A DNA stretch of 64,000 bases, taken from the NCBI RefSeq assembly GCF_021245725.1, contig NZ_JAJGSX010000008.1:1-64000 (forward strand). Reading direction: 5' to 3'. Shown one piece after another: positions 1 to 7,974 of this stretch; position 1 is the stretch's first letter, and each line of letters opens with the position of its first letter. The position numbers and the translations under genes were made by a program. The notes under the pieces were generated by a model, which worked only from the letters and a program-made list of their open reading frames with translations, searched no databases and was not told the origin of the DNA. This DNA is from Pseudonocardia sp. TRM90224. Lineage in GTDB: Bacteria; Actinomycetota; Actinomycetes; Mycobacteriales; Pseudonocardiaceae.

Positions 1-54
1 CACCACACTCAACCGGCCTCTACCACCACCGATCTCGCGCGTTCGTGGCACACA

Positions 55-105
55 AGCTCCTGGTAGACGGGCGATTGTCTAGATCAACTCGCCGTACCAG
101 GAGCT
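55..105 (+). promoter_or_regulatory. Hairpin covering the transposase ribosome-binding site
   Basis: An 11-bp perfect inverted repeat, agctcctggta at 55-65 and taccaggagct at 95-105, encloses a further ggcga/tcgcc pairing. The right arm contains the only good Shine-Dalgarno sequence (aggag), six bases before the GTG start at 110. RNA read through from outside would fold and hide this site. Such occlusion of read-through transcripts is known for IS10 and IS50; applying it here is inference. Confidence 0.5.
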
Positions 106-109
106 TCGG

Positions 110-898
110 GTGTCTTCCTACCCTGCGGGGTTGTCGGTGTCCAACCGCGCCCTCATCATGTTGTCCGACGCGCTACGCCACCGCCGAGGGCAAGTGGGCA
201 CGAGATGGCGACGCCTCACTACTGGTGAGCAGGCCAGACTGGTCCTCGCGCACCTGCGCAAGGGTGAAACCTACGCCGATCTGGCCACCGGGTTCGCCAT
301 CGGCACCACGACGGCGTTCCGCTACATCCGCGAGGCGCTCGATGTCCTCGCCGCGCTGGCCCCGACCCTGAATCAGGCGATCGCAGTCGCCACGGCCAAA
401 GCGTTCGTGATCCTCGACGGGACACTGCTGCGCATCGACCGAGTCGGGATAAGCTCAGGTCGGGACCGGCCCTACTACTCGGGCAAGCACAAGTGCCACG
501 GCGTGAACGTGCAGGTTCTTGCCGATCCTGTCGGCCGGCTGATCTGGGCTTCGCCCGCGCTACCCAGTGCCCGCCATGACATGGGCGCCGCGCGCGAACA
601 CGGCCTGATCGACGCGCTGCACGCCGCCGGTGTTCGGGTTATCGCTGACAACGGCTACCGCGGGTCGGGGTCCACGGTCCCGCAGCGGCGCCGGCCTGCC
701 GATCCCGAGACCGGTCAACGCCGGCGGCTCTCTCGCAACCAGAAAGCCGTGAACTCCGCGCACGCTCGTCAACGCGGTCCCGGCGAGCGCCCCAACGCCC
801 AGCTCAAGAACTGGAAGATCCTCCGAAAGATCCGTTGCTGCCCACGGAAAGCGACCGTCCTGGTCAAGGCAGTCCTCGTCCTCATCCACGCCAGCTGA
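110..898 (+). CDS. IS5-type DDE transposase, 3' end cut at the tRNA-like junction
   Basis: This 262-residue protein matches the DDE endonuclease type of transposase with an N-terminal helix-turn-helix (residues about 35-75, GETYADLATGFAIGTTTAFR). Candidate acidic residues are in ILDGTLL (near residue 104), VIADNGYRG (near 180) and PGERPNAQL (near 229), as expected for a DDE catalytic triad. It would cut and rejoin the ends of its own element. The start is a GTG placed after aggag. The C-terminus stops at LVLIHAS where the sequence enters the tRNA-Lys fragment, so the natural last few residues have probably been replaced. It may or may not be active; no matching right-hand inverted repeat was found. 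Confidence 0.8.
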   Translation: MSSYPAGLSVSNRALIMLSDALRHRRGQVGTRWRRLTTGEQARLVLAHLRKGETYADLATGFAIGTTTAFRYIREALDVLAALAPTLNQAIAVATAKAFVILDGTLLRIDRVGISSGRDRPYYSGKHKCHGVNVQVLADPVGRLIWASPALPSARHDMGAAREHGLIDALHAAGVRVIADNGYRGSGSTVPQRRRPADPETGQRRRLSRNQKAVNSAHARQRGPGERPNAQLKNWKILRKIRCCPRKATVLVKAVLVLIHAS

Positions 899-943
899 CC
901 CTTAACCAGCGGGTTCGGGGTTCGAGTCCCTGACGGCGCACCA
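892..943 (+). repeat. 3' part of tRNA-Lys(CTT), copy 1 (probable attachment site)
   Basis: The stretch reads as the anticodon arm, variable loop, T arm (ggttcgagtcc) and acceptor 3' strand ending in CCA of an actinobacterial tRNA-Lys, with CTT in the anticodon position. The 5' half is missing; transposase sequence sits there instead. Integrative elements of actinomycetes commonly use tRNA 3' ends as attachment sites, so I read this as an attL or attR scar. Copies 2 and 3 are at 7087-7131 and 25535-25570. Confidence 0.75.
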
Positions 944-946
944 CCC

Positions 947-986
947 ACGTAGGCCCTGACCAGCGGAAACTGGTCGGGGCCTACGT
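947..986 (+). terminator. Terminator hairpin after tRNA copy 1
   Basis: A 17-bp stem (947-963 with 970-986, one G-U wobble) with loop cggaaa is followed by gtttt. The same hairpin design follows the other two tRNA fragments, so it is probably the original tRNA-Lys terminator carried along by recombination. Confidence 0.8.
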
Positions 987-1011
987 GTTTTGGCGTCTAC
1001 AGTGGTCTGTT

Positions 1012-1031
1012 GTGTGCTCCATGTGTGCTCC
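1012..1031 (+). repeat. Tandem GTGTGCTCC repeats
   Basis: GTGTGCTCC occurs at 1012-1020 and 1023-1031, spaced 11 bp. Related pairs with the same 11-bp step lie at 6399/6410 (TGCTCC) and 6942/6953 (TGCTCG). Their closeness to the tRNA fragments makes them candidate integrase arm-binding sites, which is inference. Confidence 0.35.
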
Positions 1032-1052
1032 GGAGTGCAGAGCACTGATCAA

Positions 1053-1814
1053 CTAGCGCCCGGGTGTGACGTTCACCGCGGGCGCATCGATCACATCCAC
1101 CATCACCGACGCCGTCGATTCCAGACCCGGGAACACCCCCGATCCGCCGGCCCCCTGCCACGACACCGACCACAGCGCCGTCGCCGACACCCGGAACCCG
1201 CCCGGCGCCGAGACCGACCGGAACACATGCCCACAATCCGGCGACGCGGCCTCCGGCGGCGTCGCCGTCGAATACGGCGTCCCCGGCCCCGCACACAGCA
1301 CCGACGCGCCGTCACCCAGCGATCACGTCACCGACACCGGCGTCGCGGTCGCGGTCACCGCAGCACCCGGGACGCTTACTGTCTTCGACACCGGCACCCA
1401 GCCCGTGTGGTCGATCCACAACCACGTCGGTAACCCGACCAACTGCCGCCCCACCGGCGACAAACCCACCGCCACCCGCGGCAGCATCAGCTGGTCCCGC
1501 GCCGCGGCGGCCAGCTCTTGCGGAGTCGGCGAAGCAACACCGCCACTCGCGGCAGCTACGGGATCCTGCGCCAGCCACTCCCGCCCGCCCGGCACACAGG
1601 TCCGCAGCACCAACCACCAACCCTGATTCGGATGCCACGGCCGCACCGCCGGTTTCGCCGGCGCCGATCGCGACGACGGCCTCTGCTCGAACCGATCAGG
1701 ACTCGGGTCCGACGGCGGTATACCTGGCGGGTCGGTCAGCGGGTCGATCTCCTCCGCGCGGGCTCGTGCCCATCGCAGCCATACGTCATCCTCGGCCGTT
1801 CCAGACGCGACTAG
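1053..1814 (-). pseudogene. Integrative-element secreted protein gene, in-frame TGA and 5' end lost to an IS
   Basis: Two open stretches in the same minus frame (about 1810-1326 and 1322-1053) are separated by one TGA at 1323-1325, where the surrounding sequence reads VSVT-stop-SLGDGASV; TGG would restore it. The product resembles a family of proline- and beta-strand-rich extracytoplasmic proteins that I recognise from actinobacterial conjugative elements, with landmarks QLVGLPTWLWID and PGTPYS...SPDCGHVFR. Upstream it stays open to about 1812, where the end of an IS5-type element begins, so the N-terminus is gone. The last residues (VDVIDAPAVNVTPGR) recur at the end of the flavin reductase gene at 7212. 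Confidence 0.65.
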
Positions 1815-1860
1815 GTGTGTCCTGTAAGGGTTCTGATCTGCGGTCGGTGATCATGACCGG

Positions 1861-2253
1861 GTGGTGGGACGCGGCGAGCTGACGGACAAGGCCTGTGCTC
1901 GGATCGAGCCGCTGCTGCCACCGGTCAAGAGCGGCGGGCGTCGCTGGCGTGATCACCGCCAGGTGATCAACGCAATCCTGTGGAAGCTACGCACCGGCGC
2001 GCCCTGGCGGGACCTGCCCGAGCGCTACGGACCCTGGAAGACCGCGCACGAACGGCTGCGGATCTGGACCGCCGACGGCACCTGGGAACGCATCCTTGAC
2101 CAAGTGGTCGTCAAGGACGACTCCGTCGGAAACGTGGAGTGGACCTTCAGCATCGACTCCAGCAACGTCCGAGCCCACCAGCCAGACGAGACACCGGTTC
2201 GCGCAACAGCCGGCAGGACCTCCAGTAGGGCCGCCCGAGTCACGCTGCGCTGA
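1861..2253 (+). pseudogene. IS5-family transposase, N-terminal fragment
   Basis: Residues 1-107 match the N-terminal domain of IS5-family transposases (LTDKACARIEPLLPP, TGAPWRDLPERYGPW) and reach the first catalytic aspartate in FSIDSSNVRAHQ. After about position 2181 the reading continues into unrelated sequence for 24 codons and stops, so the rest of the DDE domain is missing. The presumed left end of the element lies near 1814 (gtgtcctgtaagg), inside the broken secreted-protein gene. This copy cannot be active. Confidence 0.8.
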
Positions 2254-2735
2254 TCGAGCACGGCGTCGAACGGCATCAGCAGGTTGCGGTCCAGGTTGGC
2301 CAGGCTCGCGATCGACACGGACATCGGCGTGGACAGGAGTGAGCAGACCGTCGACCTCGTCCGCGCCGCCGGCGGGCGAATGACGAGCACCCACCCAGGT
2401 TCCGCGGCAAGATCACCTACTCCGCTGGGACATGGGAACAGGTCGATCGACCCTTCGAGATCGCCTGTGTCGACACCGACAGCGATACCAGCGACGCCTT
2501 CCGCCAGGGCGGGCCTGCAGGAATACCGCCGGCATGGCGCGCAGGCGGCGGTCCGGGTCGTCGGCCAGCGCGGCCAGCGCGTCGACGTAGCCGTCGCACA
2601 GTTGCCGCTGCAGCGGCTCGCCTCCTCGTGCCCCGAAGAGCGCAGCAGCGCGAGCAGTCGCTCCTCGCCGGCCGCAGGCCCTCCCTCGGTGACGCAGGCA
2701 TCACCGAACGGCAGCAGCGCACCGGCTGAAGATCA
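2190..2735. other. Decayed region without an intact gene
   Basis: No complete gene could be supported. On the minus strand around 2390-2200 there is a protein-like run (IASLANLDRNLLMPFDAVLD) and around 2690-2530 another that needs frame changes (LLALLRSSGHEE, then LAALADDPDRRLRAMPAVF). Both look like gene remnants; I cannot assign a family. Confidence 0.4.
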
Positions 2736-2737
2736 GG

Positions 2738-3580
2738 CTAAGGCTTGCGTCCGATTCCTCCGGCGAGCATGGCGTGGGCCGGGTTGTCCGGGTCGGGGAA
2801 ATCGAGGCCTGCCCGCCACGTGTTGGCGGGTACGAAGCCCGGCTCGACCAAGTCGAGACCCTCGAAGTAGCGGAGCTGCTCAGGATACGTGGGGAAGGTT
2901 CTGGAGCCCATGTGGAACTGCTCGAAGATGGCGTTGAGCTCAGGCGCGCGCGGGTCATCGCCGGGGTCGGAGCAGCCGCAATGCATGAGGTAGCCGCCCG
3001 AGGGAAGCTGAGCGCGGAGCCGGGCCGCTACTCCCACGGGGTCCTCGTGCGGTTCGAGATGCATCATGACCCCGCCCAGTAGGATCGCGAAGGGCTCGCT
3101 CGTGTCGATGAGCCGGTGCACCTCAGGCTGTTCGAAGATCGCATCGGGGTCGCGCAGGTCCGCAGTGATGACAGTTGTGTTGTCAGATTTACTGAGTAGC
3201 GCCCGCCCATACGCCAACACGATCGGGTCTTTGTCCACGTAAACCACACGGACGTTCGGGTTGAGCTGTTCAGCGACCTCGTGCACGTTGCCCGTGGCCG
3301 GCAGGCCGGACCCGATATCGATGAACTGCCTGATCCCGGCCTCGCCCACCAGGTACTGCACCGCTCGGCGCACGAAGGCTCGATTCGCCAGGGCGAGTAG
3401 CGGAGTCTCCGGAACTGCCTGGATCATGGCGTTGCAGGCGATGCGATCGACGTCGTAGTGGTGCTTGCCGCCGAGCAAGTAGTCGTACACCCGGGAAATC
3501 GCCGGCGTTTCCGTGTCGATGACTGCATCAGCTGGCGGCGCCGATGCCGTGCTGGCGAGCTGCTCCGCTGGTTCCGTCAC
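2738..3580 (-). CDS. SAM-dependent methyltransferase, DUF574 family
   Basis: This 280-residue protein has the hallmarks of the actinobacterial DUF574 methyltransferases: N-terminal ISRVYDYLLGGKHHYDVD, the SAM-binding glycine motif FIDIGSGLPATGN, the acidic ribose-binding strand VVYVDKDP, and a ...RAGLDFPDP-type C-terminal region. The substrate is unknown. The GTG at 3580 is chosen over the upstream start because ggggag precedes it at proper spacing. It lies 46 bp downstream of the XRE/DUF5753 regulator on the same strand, and this pair together with a DUF397 gene recurs in actinomycetes. Co-transcription with the regulator is likely. Confidence 0.85.
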   Translation of the reverse strand: MTEPAEQLASTASAPPADAVIDTETPAISRVYDYLLGGKHHYDVDRIACNAMIQAVPETPLLALANRAFVRRAVQYLVGEAGIRQFIDIGSGLPATGNVHEVAEQLNPNVRVVYVDKDPIVLAYGRALLSKSDNTTVITADLRDPDAIFEQPEVHRLIDTSEPFAILLGGVMMHLEPHEDPVGVAARLRAQLPSGGYLMHCGCSDPGDDPRAPELNAIFEQFHMGSRTFPTYPEQLRYFEGLDLVEPGFVPANTWRAGLDFPDPDNPAHAMLAGGIGRKP

Positions 3581-3626
3581 TGCTTCTCCCCTTCGTGCAC
3601 ATGGTTGGTTGGATCGCCGGACCGTG

Positions 3627-4505
3627 TCAGAGCGAGTCACGAATGGACGCAATCCGTGCGGCGGACTGCTGAGGGGTCAAGGCCCCCGCGGCCAACCGGT
3701 CGATGATCTTGAGGTAAATATCCGCGTCGGCGCGTTTGTCGAGGTAGAGCGCACTGGTGAGTTGTTCGAGATAGACGATGTCGGGCAGGTCCTTCTCGGT
3801 GAAACGCAGCAAGGTGAAGGGGCCCCCGGTCGCTGCGGCGTCGCTCCGTTCGAACGGCACGACCTGCAACGTGACGTTAGGTCGCTGGGTGGCCTTGAGT
3901 AGGTAGTCGAGCTGGTCGCGCATGACCTGCTGACCGCCCAGCCTTCTGCGAAGTACCGCCTCATCGACCACTGCCCAGTAGTCGGGAGGTTCTGGGACAT
4001 CGAGCAACTTCTGGCGCTGCATCCGCAGGGCAACGCGCCGCTCGACCTCGCTGGCGGTGGCTGCCTGACCGAGCTGGATCACGGCCCGGGCGTAAGCCTC
4101 GGATTGCAGCAAGCCAGGGACGAACTGCACCTCATAGCAACGGATGATTACAGCTGCCTGCTCCAACCCGACGTAGGTCACGAACCAGTCCGGCATGGCG
4201 TCGTTGTAGGGATGCCACCAGCCCGGACTGTTGGCGCGCTCAGCAAGGGTCAGAAGCGCTTGCCGGGCCGATTCCTCGGTAATTCCGTAGGCTGTGAGGA
4301 GGTCGCTGACATCGCGATGCCTGAACCCGGATCTACCTGCCTCGAGCCGACTCATCTTGGCTTCCGAGCCGCGGATGGCGTCGGCGGCGGCCGTACGGCT
4401 GAGCCCAACGGCTTCGCGCAGTCGACGCAGCTCGCTCCCGACCATGATGCGCAAGACCGTCGGACCTCGCTGGTCGGGCGGTTCGTTAGGGTGGCCCGCG
4501 TTCAC
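3627..4505 (-). CDS. XRE-family regulator with DUF5753 ligand/partner domain
   Basis: About 292 residues. A helix-turn-helix lies near residues 22-75 (LRRLREAVGLSRTAAADAI, KMSRLEAGRSG). The rest is the DUF5753 domain (ANSPGWWHPYNDAMPDWF, FVPGLLQSEAYARAVI, LQVVPF). The family comprises DNA-binding regulators, also described as Scr1-type antitoxin-like proteins, usually paired with a small DUF397 protein; one is encoded upstream at 4880-5131. GTG 4505 is preferred over GTG 4511, since the ggagg box nearly touches the latter. It probably controls its own operon. The inverted repeats upstream of the DUF397 gene are candidate binding sites. Confidence 0.85.
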   Translation of the reverse strand: MNAGHPNEPPDQRGPTVLRIMVGSELRRLREAVGLSRTAAADAIRGSEAKMSRLEAGRSGFRHRDVSDLLTAYGITEESARQALLTLAERANSPGWWHPYNDAMPDWFVTYVGLEQAAVIIRCYEVQFVPGLLQSEAYARAVIQLGQAATASEVERRVALRMQRQKLLDVPEPPDYWAVVDEAVLRRRLGGQQVMRDQLDYLLKATQRPNVTLQVVPFERSDAAATGGPFTLLRFTEKDLPDIVYLEQLTSALYLDKRADADIYLKIIDRLAAGALTPQQSAARIASIRDSL

Positions 4506-4511
4506 GTTCAC

Positions 4512-4879
4512 CCTCCTCCGCTCCTCACGCCACCCGCGACTTCATCGTCCGACGTGCAGCATAGAGCCCAGCCCTGCCTTCCGGGCAAGTCTATGATCTC
4601 CGGCTTGAGCACGCCTGAACCTGTGGTCGATCGGGCCTCCCGCAGCGATCGACCGAGGCTTTCCGCGGCCTGCCGCAGTGGGCCCTGCCTCTGCCTTTGC
4701 CGATCAGGACCACATTGAGGTAAGGACCTGACCCGGGTGGGCGGCCCCACATCTGATGGTCAAGCTGCAGATGCTCATCCCTTGCTGCAACACTGAATCC
4801 CCGACGTTCGACCACCGCGGATGACCCCAAGCCTGGCTGAGGGTGAGTCCGACCGGCATAGCTGGTCTCATCGTGGGCC
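4512..4879. other. Intergenic region upstream of the XRE regulator
   Basis: The 368 bp between the DUF397 and regulator genes hold a strong ggaggagg box next to the regulator start. No clear promoter elements, repeats or small genes could be supported in the rest. Confidence 0.4.
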
Positions 4880-5131
4880 TTAGTGGCTCCCCCCGGCCAT
4901 GTCGTCGAACTCGCCGCCCTTCATGCCGAGCATGAACGCCACGAACTCCTGCCTGCTGTAGATCAGCACGGGCCCCTCCGGGTCTCGCGAGTGGCGCATC
5001 GCGACGCGCCCCCCGGACAGCGGCGCGAGCTCCACGCACGCAGCGTTGGGGTTGCTGTGCTGGCTCTTACGCCAACGAGGTGTTGTCGGGCCCGTCGACG
5101 GGCCCGAGGACGGGCCAGCGAGATCGCGCAT
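4880..5131 (-). CDS. DUF397 protein
   Basis: This 83-residue protein carries the DUF397 signature: WRKSQHSNPNAACVELA, then RHSRDPEGPVLIYSRQEFVAFM. DUF397 proteins are small partners of XRE/DUF5753 regulators and often act with or against them; in some cases the pair behaves like a toxin-antitoxin module. The ATG at 5131 is preceded by ggaagg at good spacing. It is separated by 368 bp from the regulator, wider than usual, so it may have its own promoter. The GGEFDDMAGG tail is typical of the family. Confidence 0.8.
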   Translation of the reverse strand: MRDLAGPSSGPSTGPTTPRWRKSQHSNPNAACVELAPLSGGRVAMRHSRDPEGPVLIYSRQEFVAFMLGMKGGEFDDMAGGSH

Positions 5132-5190
5132 GTCATCCGCCTTCCAGTGCACTGCGCGCGTCGGCCCATGACCTTCAGGGTCCACCCGCG

Positions 5191-5234
5191 TCGCAGTTGC
5201 ATTTGCAATTGCATTTAACCTTGCATGTGCAAGG
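5191..5234 (-). promoter_or_regulatory. Cluster of TTGCA palindromes upstream of the DUF397 gene
   Basis: Two palindromes lie 60-105 bp upstream of the DUF397 start: TGCAATTGCA at 5204-5213 and CCTTGCA-tg-TGCAAGG at 5219-5234. Further TTGCA units make the whole segment repetitive and AT-rich against a GC-rich background. These are good candidates for the operator of the XRE/DUF5753 regulator, by position and symmetry only. Confidence 0.5.
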
Positions 5235-5524
5235 TGCACAGGGCAAGCTATGGGTGTGACCTCCCTCCCCGCGTCGGCAGCCGTGGAACGCGATACTCGC
5301 TGGCGGGCACAGAGGGTGCTCCCGGCGACGATGCCCAGCCGCTTCACCCGAGCGGTGCAGACCCCGCTCGCTCAAGCCCGCCTGTCGCCGAGGACCTGCC
5401 GCAAGACCCCAGACCCTGCGGTCTTGCCGCGGATGGCTCCCGAGCTCACCACTACGGCCGGACCGATGATCGCGGCGTTGCGCAACTGGCTCGGGAGGGG
5501 TTGCACCGGGCGCCATCGGAGGCG
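5235..5524. other. Region without a recognisable gene
   Basis: Open frames exist on both strands but none shows a family motif or a good ribosome-binding site. It is probably the decayed 3' part of the neighbouring IS66-like element. Confidence 0.3.
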
Positions 5525-6346
5525 TCACGGCCACAGCGCGGCGATCCAGCTTCGGCCTGGGCGATGAACCGCACCGGGGATTCGGTCGTCGCGTTCATCG
5601 CCGACCAGCCCGGCGGGGCGGATCGGCTTCTGGCCCGCCACGTTCCTGACGATGCCGGCCGCTGCCGCGAGTGCATCGTGCCCCGTACAGGAACCCCCGG
5701 CGTACCGTGGCCCTGCCTGATCCATTGGTTCGCGTCCGCCGCAGCTGACGTTGTCGGACGTCGCCAGGCCAGCGCAGTGGCGCTGTCCACAACTGCCTGA
5801 GCTTTCCCGAAGCCGCCGGCGTCCGATTCGCCTTTCCGCGGCGAGCGCGCGAAGGTTCGGCCCGTACACCGCCGCCGCACCGACCCCGCCCGGAGCACCC
5901 GCGCGGGTGCGGTGCCCACACCGGCAGCGCAGACGCGCCAGCCGGTGCTCAACCACCCGCACGGTGACCGGCTCGATGTCGTAGACCTGCCGGCGGACCA
6001 CACCGTCGCAGACGGCATCCGAGAGTCCAGCGCCACAACTGTCGACGGCGCGCTGAGACTTGCCCGGCCATCAGCGCCCGGCTGCCTACCGGGCTTGCGA
6101 GCACCGCGACGACGGGCGGCCCGGTTGGGCACCACCGGCCCATCGGTCGAGGCGGCTGCGAGGAGTTTCCGAGCTGCGGCCCAACTGTCGCTCCAACTCC
6201 GCGACCCGCACCGTCAACCTCTCGATCACCGGGGCCTGCAGGGCGACCAGCACGAGCAACTTCTCGCGTGACAGCTCCGGCCCGGACACCAGTACGGTCA
6301 GCGGATCGGGCTGACCTGCGGATATGGAGAATCCCCTGCTGAGCAT
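5525..6346 (-). pseudogene. IS66-family transposase, frameshifted remnant
   Basis: Reading on the minus strand, the first segment (about 6346-6086) gives the coiled leader of IS66 TnpC (LVALQAPVIERLTVRVAELERQLG followed by SS). After frame changes, a second segment (about 6001-5830) gives the characteristic zinc-binding region (RRQVYDIEPVTVRVVEHRL, then RCRCGHRTRAG and VYGPNLRALAAE). The catalytic core is not recognisable. At least one frameshift separates the segments, so the gene is dead. Confidence 0.65.
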
Positions 6347-6688
6347 GGTGCAGTACGACGCACCTCAGCGCCGTCCAGACCCGCTTGGCGCCATGCCATG
6401 CTCCATATTTGCTCCACCCGAGCCAGTCAATGCCCTCGCAGGACGGGAGCCCGCGACGCTAGCCGCACTTGAGTTGATCTGCAATTAAGGATGGTTACGG
6501 GGTCCGAGGTTCCTGCAGGTCGATCAGTGCTAACCGATTATTCGTCGGAGTCTCCTCAAGGCGGGATCGTACCCTGGGATGGTGATCCGTTCATCGCTCG
6601 CGTCTGCCATCGGCGGCTGGTCGGTGCCGCCCCCAAGCAGCCTGACGACGCACGCCTCACCCGTCGCATGAGGCAGTGGCCCTGCGGT
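6347..6688. other. Intergenic DNA with a TGCTCC pair
   Basis: Apart from TGCTCC repeats at 6399 and 6410 (11-bp step, as near 1012), I see no gene or regulatory element here. Confidence 0.3.
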
Positions 6689-6991
6689 TCAGCGCGGAGG
6701 CGGGGAGACGAGGTCGAGGAACTCGTCGAACTGGTTGACCTTCTCATCGAGCCTGCCGTCCAGGCGGATCGAGCTTCGTAGGGAGCGCGTGATGACCTCG
6801 CGTGGAATATCGAGTTCTCGTTCGGCGCGGCCGATGAGGGCGCCGAACAGGTTCGTGACCCGCGATGGCCGGTGCCCGATGAATCGGCCCAGCATCCCGC
6901 CGGTCTGGCGGTCGAAGTAGACCTGCCACGCCGAAAATGTGTGCTCGATGCGTGCTCGGCAGCACCGAACACCGACGACATTCACCGACAC
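6689..6991 (-). CDS. Unrecognised protein or protein fragment
   Basis: A 100-residue reading whose C-terminal 70 residues look like real protein (RQTGGMLGRFIGHRPSRVTN, then ALIGRAERELDIPREVI and LDEKVNQFDEFLDLVSP). I do not recognise the family. The N-terminal 25 residues have biased composition and overlap a TGCTCG repeat pair, so the gene may have been truncated upstream by recombination at the tRNA-like site. No convincing ribosome-binding site is present. It could equally be the tail of a longer lost gene. Confidence 0.35.
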   Translation of the reverse strand: MSVNVVGVRCCRARIEHTFSAWQVYFDRQTGGMLGRFIGHRPSRVTNLFGALIGRAERELDIPREVITRSLRSSIRLDGRLDEKVNQFDEFLDLVSPPPR

Positions 6992-7086
6992 GAGACAACA
7001 CCCGGCCCAGGCCGATCATGGACCTGACCAGCAGGAACGACACCAGACAGCATCCGCCGCCACCGGCCGACACAAGATCAAGCGGG

Positions 7087-7131
7087 CTCTTGACCAGCGG
7101 GTTCGGGGTTCGAGTCCCTGACGGCGCACCA
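7087..7131 (+). repeat. 3' part of tRNA-Lys(CTT), copy 2
   Basis: From the anticodon triplet ctt through ccagcgggttcgg, the T arm and cggcgcacca, this matches copy 1 closely and then continues into the same terminator and flank. The upstream sequence differs from copy 1, so the match starts at about the anticodon loop. It is interpreted as an attachment-site scar. Confidence 0.75.
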
Positions 7132-7134
7132 CCC

Positions 7135-7174
7135 ACGAAGGCCCTGATCAGCCGAAGCTGATCAGGGCCTTCGT
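7135..7174 (+). terminator. Terminator hairpin after tRNA copy 2
   Basis: A perfect 17-bp stem (7135-7151 with 7158-7174) closes a ccgaag loop and is followed by gttgtgg. It is the same design as at 947-986. Confidence 0.8.
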
Positions 7175-7211
7175 GTTGTGGCGTCCACAGTGGCCTGTTG
7201 TGGCCGCCGCA

Positions 7212-7910
7212 CTAGCGCCCGGGCGTGACGTTCACCGCGGGCGCATCGATCACATCCACCACGCTCCGTCGTCCGACGACCACGTCACCGACATCGGCTG
7301 TCGCGGTCGCCGTCGCCGACCTCGGCGTCGTGGCGCGGAACGTGCGGCCCAATTCTTCGCCGGATCCAACGTAGTGCCGAAAAACATAAAAAAGTGGTGA
7401 CCACTCGGCGACCCGAACGTGGCGCCGGTCGGGCGCGGCGAGTTCTGGATGCACATGTACCCGCAGCACCGCCGCCTCGACGAGGCTTGCGTCGCCCGTG
7501 TTGAGCGGCCGCGCGTCCAGCACGCGGGCTTCGACCTGAATCGGGCACTCGCTCACCCGGTCTGCTTTCACCAGCTCACTCGCAACAGGGGTGAGGCCGG
7601 CAGCGCCGAACTTGTCCGGTTCGAACCGAAACCGCGCGACCTTGGCTGCCGGCACGGGCGATCTGCCAGTCAACGGCGCTAGCCGCTCCACCTGCGGCCA
7701 CAGCGAAGCGCTGGCGTAGTTGAGCACGCAGTCCGGACGTTGTGTCAGGTTCTGGAACGTCTGCCCCTCGGAGCCGAGTCCTAGAACCGCGGTACGACCG
7801 AGTACCCACGCTGACGACATCGGTGCCACGTTCGTGGATCCGTCGGGGTTCACACTGGAAAGAAGGACGACGGGAGTTCCGGGATAGAGCACGGGTGGAT
7901 CGATCACCAT
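7212..7910 (-). CDS. Flavin reductase-like FMN-binding split-barrel protein with a foreign C-terminal tail
   Basis: Residues 1 to about 195 match the flavin reductase/flavoredoxin family (VVLLSSVNPDGSTNVAPMSS, then LGLGSEGQTFQNLTQRPDCVLN). Members bind FMN and reduce flavins or related small molecules. The last 15 residues (VDVIDAPAVNVTPGR) are identical to the end of the broken secreted-protein gene at 1053, and DNA similarity continues back to about 7315 with an internal deletion, so the natural end of this gene has been replaced. It is divergent from an ArsR-type regulator with a 64-bp gap, which suggests shared control. The domain itself looks intact. Confidence 0.8.
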   Translation of the reverse strand: MVIDPPVLYPGTPVVLLSSVNPDGSTNVAPMSSAWVLGRTAVLGLGSEGQTFQNLTQRPDCVLNYASASLWPQVERLAPLTGRSPVPAAKVARFRFEPDKFGAAGLTPVASELVKADRVSECPIQVEARVLDARPLNTGDASLVEAAVLRVHVHPELAAPDRRHVRVAEWSPLFYVFRHYVGSGEELGRTFRATTPRSATATATADVGDVVVGRRSVVDVIDAPAVNVTPGR

Positions 7911-7974
7911 AACGACAGATTGCCCGATCGAAACTTCGGTGGCCGCCGATAGGTCGTCGATCTAGGGTCGAGCG

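Noticed and set aside
6744..7136. Protein starting MGGAPSGTRTPNP on the minus strand
   Set aside because: The first residues are the antisense reading of the tRNA 3' end, a common false protein start.
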